A stretch of 8,569 nucleotides of DNA from Olsenella sp. (GTDB lineage Bacteria; Actinomycetota; Coriobacteriia; Coriobacteriales; Atopobiaceae): contig SUUD01000070.1 of the NCBI GenBank assembly GCA_015062715.1, positions 1 to 8,569 of the forward strand. Direction: 5' to 3'. Position 1 is the first letter of the stretch, and each line of letters begins with the position of its first letter. Position numbers and translations under genes: made by a program. This document shows, piece by piece, positions 7,027 through 8,569 of this stretch. The notes beneath the pieces are model-generated. The model saw only the letters and a program-made list of their open reading frames with translations. It ran no database searches and was not told where the DNA came from.

Positions 7027-7555
7027 CGTGCCCCACAGGAGGGACGAAGCTCGGGCGAGCCGCGGCGAGGGTGCCGCGGCCCGCCCGGAGCGCCGCCTGC
7101 TTGGCCTGTACCTGACCGTCGCCATCATCGTGGTCGTGCTCGACCGCGTGAGCAAGCTGGCGGCCGAGGCGGGCCTGGCCGACGGCTCGCGCCACGTGCT
7201 CATCCCACACGTGCTTGACCTCTACCTGGTCCACAACGCCGGCGCCGCCTTCAGCATGGGGGAGGGCGCGGGCTGGTTCTTCGTGCTCGTCGCCGTCGCC
7301 GTCGTCGTGCTCTCGCTGCGCTACGTGCTGACGTCGGATGAGGTCACGCCGGCGCTCGCGGGCACGCTCGGCGCCATCGCGGGCGGTGGCGTGGGCAACA
7401 TGGTCGACCGCCTGGTCCAGGGCTCGGTCACCGACTTCCTCGCCACGAGCTTCATCCGCTTCCCCGTCTTCAACGTCGCCGACATCGCCGTGACCTGCGG
7501 CGTGTTCGTGATGCTCGTGCTCATCTGGCGCATGGGTCCGGAGGAGGGGGAGTAG
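7013..7555 (+). CDS. lspA: Lipoprotein signal peptidase (signal peptidase II)
   Basis: This membrane aspartyl protease cuts the signal peptide of prolipoproteins after the lipobox Cys has been lipid-modified by Lgt. The product has 180 residues, slightly longer than usual because of a charged Arg-rich N-terminus (1-28) that should stay in the cytoplasm. Four membrane segments lie at about 29-44, 87-106, 111-131 and 155-172. Family motifs are VLDRVSK (42-48; Gln is more usual than Arg after the Asp), NAGAAF (N75), GNMVDR, VTDF with catalytic D141, and FNVAD with catalytic D157. The ATG at 7013 overlaps the ileS end by 14 bases and has GAGG nine bases upstream; ATG 7019 is a possible alternative. 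The overlap predicts translational coupling and shared T-box control. ileS-lspA adjacency is common in bacteria. Confidence 0.96.
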   Translation: MTMSNVPHRRDEARASRGEGAAARPERRLLGLYLTVAIIVVVLDRVSKLAAEAGLADGSRHVLIPHVLDLYLVHNAGAAFSMGEGAGWFFVLVAVAVVVLSLRYVLTSDEVTPALAGTLGAIAGGGVGNMVDRLVQGSVTDFLATSFIRFPVFNVADIAVTCGVFVMLVLIWRMGPEEGE

Positions 7556-7558
7556 GCC

Positions 7559-8569
7559 ATGCCGCTCTCCCTCGTGCGCGACGACATCACGCTCCAGCGC
7601 GTCGACGCCATCGTCAACGCCGCGAACGAGCGGCTCATGCGAGGAGGTGGGGTCTGCGGGGCCATCTTCGAGGCGGCCGGGCCAGACGAGCTCCAGGCTG
7701 CCTGCGACCAGATCGGCCACGTGGACGTCGGCGCGGCCGTGGCCACGCCCGGCTTCGCGCTGCCCGCCAGCCACGTCATCCACACGGCCGGGCCCGTCTG
7801 GCACGGCACGGCGACCGACCGCGAGCTTCTCGCCAGTTGCTACGCGAGCTCGCTGTCGCTCGCCCGCGAGCTGGGCTGCCGCTCGGTCGCCTTCCCGCTC
7901 ATATCGTCGGGCATCTATGGCTGCCCCAAGGACGTCGCCCTCGAGGTCGCGGTCGACGCCATCCGCTCCTTCCTCGGGGCGGAGGACGCCGACATGGAGG
8001 TCACCCTGGTGCTCTTCGACCGCGGGGCCACGCTCCTGGGCGAGGAGCTCTTCGGGCGGCTGTCGCGCTTCATCGACGACGCCTACGTGGGCGAGCGGGA
8101 GGCGCGCTTTGGCGTGGGCAGGCGGCGCCTCGACGAGGAGCCCTGGCTTGCCAACGTGGCTGCCGCCGCGCCCGCCGCCCCGGCCGAAGGCCCTGCCATG
8201 ATGGCCGGCGCGGCCGGCCCGGCATCCCTCGACGAGCGCCTGCGGCACCTCGACGCGCCATTCTCCGAGACCCTGCTCGCCCTCATCGACGAGCGCGGCC
8301 TCACGGACGCCGAGGTCTACCGGCGCGCGAACCTGAGCCGCCAGTACTTCTCCAAGCTGCGCTCGGGTGCGATCAACCCCAGCAAGCGCGTGGTGCTGGC
8401 CCTGGCCGTGGCGCTCGAGCTCGACCTCGACCAGACGCGCCTGCTGCTCGGGCGCTCGGGCTACGCCCTCAGCCGCGCCAGCATGCTCGACGTGATCGTG
8501 GACTTCATCGAGGGCGGCGTGTACGACACCTTCACCATCAACGAGGCGCTCTTCGCCTGGGACCAGCCC
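7559..8569 (+). CDS. Macro-domain protein fused to a Cro/XRE-like HTH domain (3' end beyond window)
   Basis: The frame is open for 337 codons to the right edge. Residues about 1-170 form a macro domain, the ADP-ribose-binding fold of YmdB/MacroD enzymes: VDAIVNAAN (N20, N23), GGGVCGAI (29-36), HTAGPVWHG (75-83) and FPLISSGIYG (112-121). Where YmdB has its catalytic Asp (GGGGVDG), this protein has C33, so deacetylase or ADP-ribosyl-hydrolase activity is uncertain and binding only is possible. An Ala/Pro-rich linker (about 198-223) leads to a helical domain (about 234-300) with a helix-turn-helix look: TDAEVYRRANLSRQYFSKLR, then NPSKRVVLALAVALEL. From memory, this two-domain layout occurs in Firmicutes proteins that end soon after a NEALFAxDQ motif, so only a few codons are probably missing. 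ATG 7559 follows the lspA stop by 3 bases with a GGAGGGGGAG purine tract upstream (7543-7552), implying coupled translation in the ileS operon. Substrate and DNA or protein target are unknown. Confidence 0.9.
   Translation, partial: MPLSLVRDDITLQRVDAIVNAANERLMRGGGVCGAIFEAAGPDELQAACDQIGHVDVGAAVATPGFALPASHVIHTAGPVWHGTATDRELLASCYASSLSLARELGCRSVAFPLISSGIYGCPKDVALEVAVDAIRSFLGAEDADMEVTLVLFDRGATLLGEELFGRLSRFIDDAYVGEREARFGVGRRRLDEEPWLANVAAAAPAAPAEGPAMMAGAAGPASLDERLRHLDAPFSETLLALIDERGLTDAEVYRRANLSRQYFSKLRSGAINPSKRVVLALAVALELDLDQTRLLLGRSGYALSRASMLDVIVDFIEGGVYDTFTINEALFAWDQP

Noticed and set aside
7028..7042. GTG at 7028 as lspA start, and AGGAGGG at 7036-7042 as a ribosome binding site
   Set aside because: The AGGAGGG lies after this GTG and no start codon follows it at suitable spacing. 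ATG 7013 has GAGG nine bases upstream and overlaps ileS in the usual coupled way.
3985..7203. Minus-strand open frame of 1072 codons covering the T-box leader, ileS and the start of lspA
   Set aside because: It is antisense to ileS with its motifs and strong RBS, has low-complexity Val/Ala/Gly/Leu/Asp-rich content typical of GC-rich shadow frames, and has no family motif.
6746..8248. Minus-strand open frame of 500 codons opposite lspA and the macro gene
   Set aside because: Antisense to two genes with clear catalytic or binding motifs; no protein family is visible in it.

Overview
The window is GC-rich bacterial chromosome. The gene content combines a class III (Bacillus-type) fructose-1,6-bisphosphatase, a T-box-controlled ileS, lspA, and a macro-domain protein of a kind I associate with Firmicutes. 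With the high GC, this suggests a high-GC anaerobe such as a Coriobacteriia member (Collinsella/Olsenella-like). That placement is inference from gene style and composition, not from a marker gene.

Layout. Positions 1-3000 are read leftwards (minus strand). fbp (2952 to 1000) encodes the gluconeogenic phosphatase. After a 62-bp gap holding a perfect 16-bp palindrome and a TATAAT box, there is an unrecognised coiled-coil, two-TM protein whose gene starts at 937 and runs off the left edge. The 231-bp gap 2953-3183 is a divergent control region with several short palindromes. From 3184 everything reads rightwards: a small alpha/beta-hydrolase esterase (3184-3858), a 339-bp gap filled by an isoleucine T-box leader, then ileS (4198-7026), lspA (7013-7555) and a macro-domain/HTH fusion protein (7559 to beyond the right edge).

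How the parts work together. The T-box leader starts behind an extended -10 promoter (3880-3888). It can be folded by eye into a full stem I with a kink-turn, an ATC (Ile) specifier, an AG-rich bulge and apical loop, then an antiterminator with a TGGT bulge competing with a GC-rich terminator. Uncharged tRNA-Ile should therefore raise expression of ileS. lspA overlaps the end of ileS, and the macro gene starts 3 nt after lspA, so all three probably form one translationally coupled transcript. Lipoprotein signal peptidase and an ADP-ribose-related protein would then follow isoleucine status.

Most worth a second look: the macro/HTH protein, where Cys replaces the Asp of the usual GGGGVDG loop; its position in an ileS-lspA operon; the unknown membrane protein at the left edge; and two architectural oddities of the T-box leader, namely a self-complementary 5' strand of the specifier loop and a second hairpin directly before the ileS ribosome binding site. 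No mobile element, CRISPR array, tRNA or rRNA was seen.
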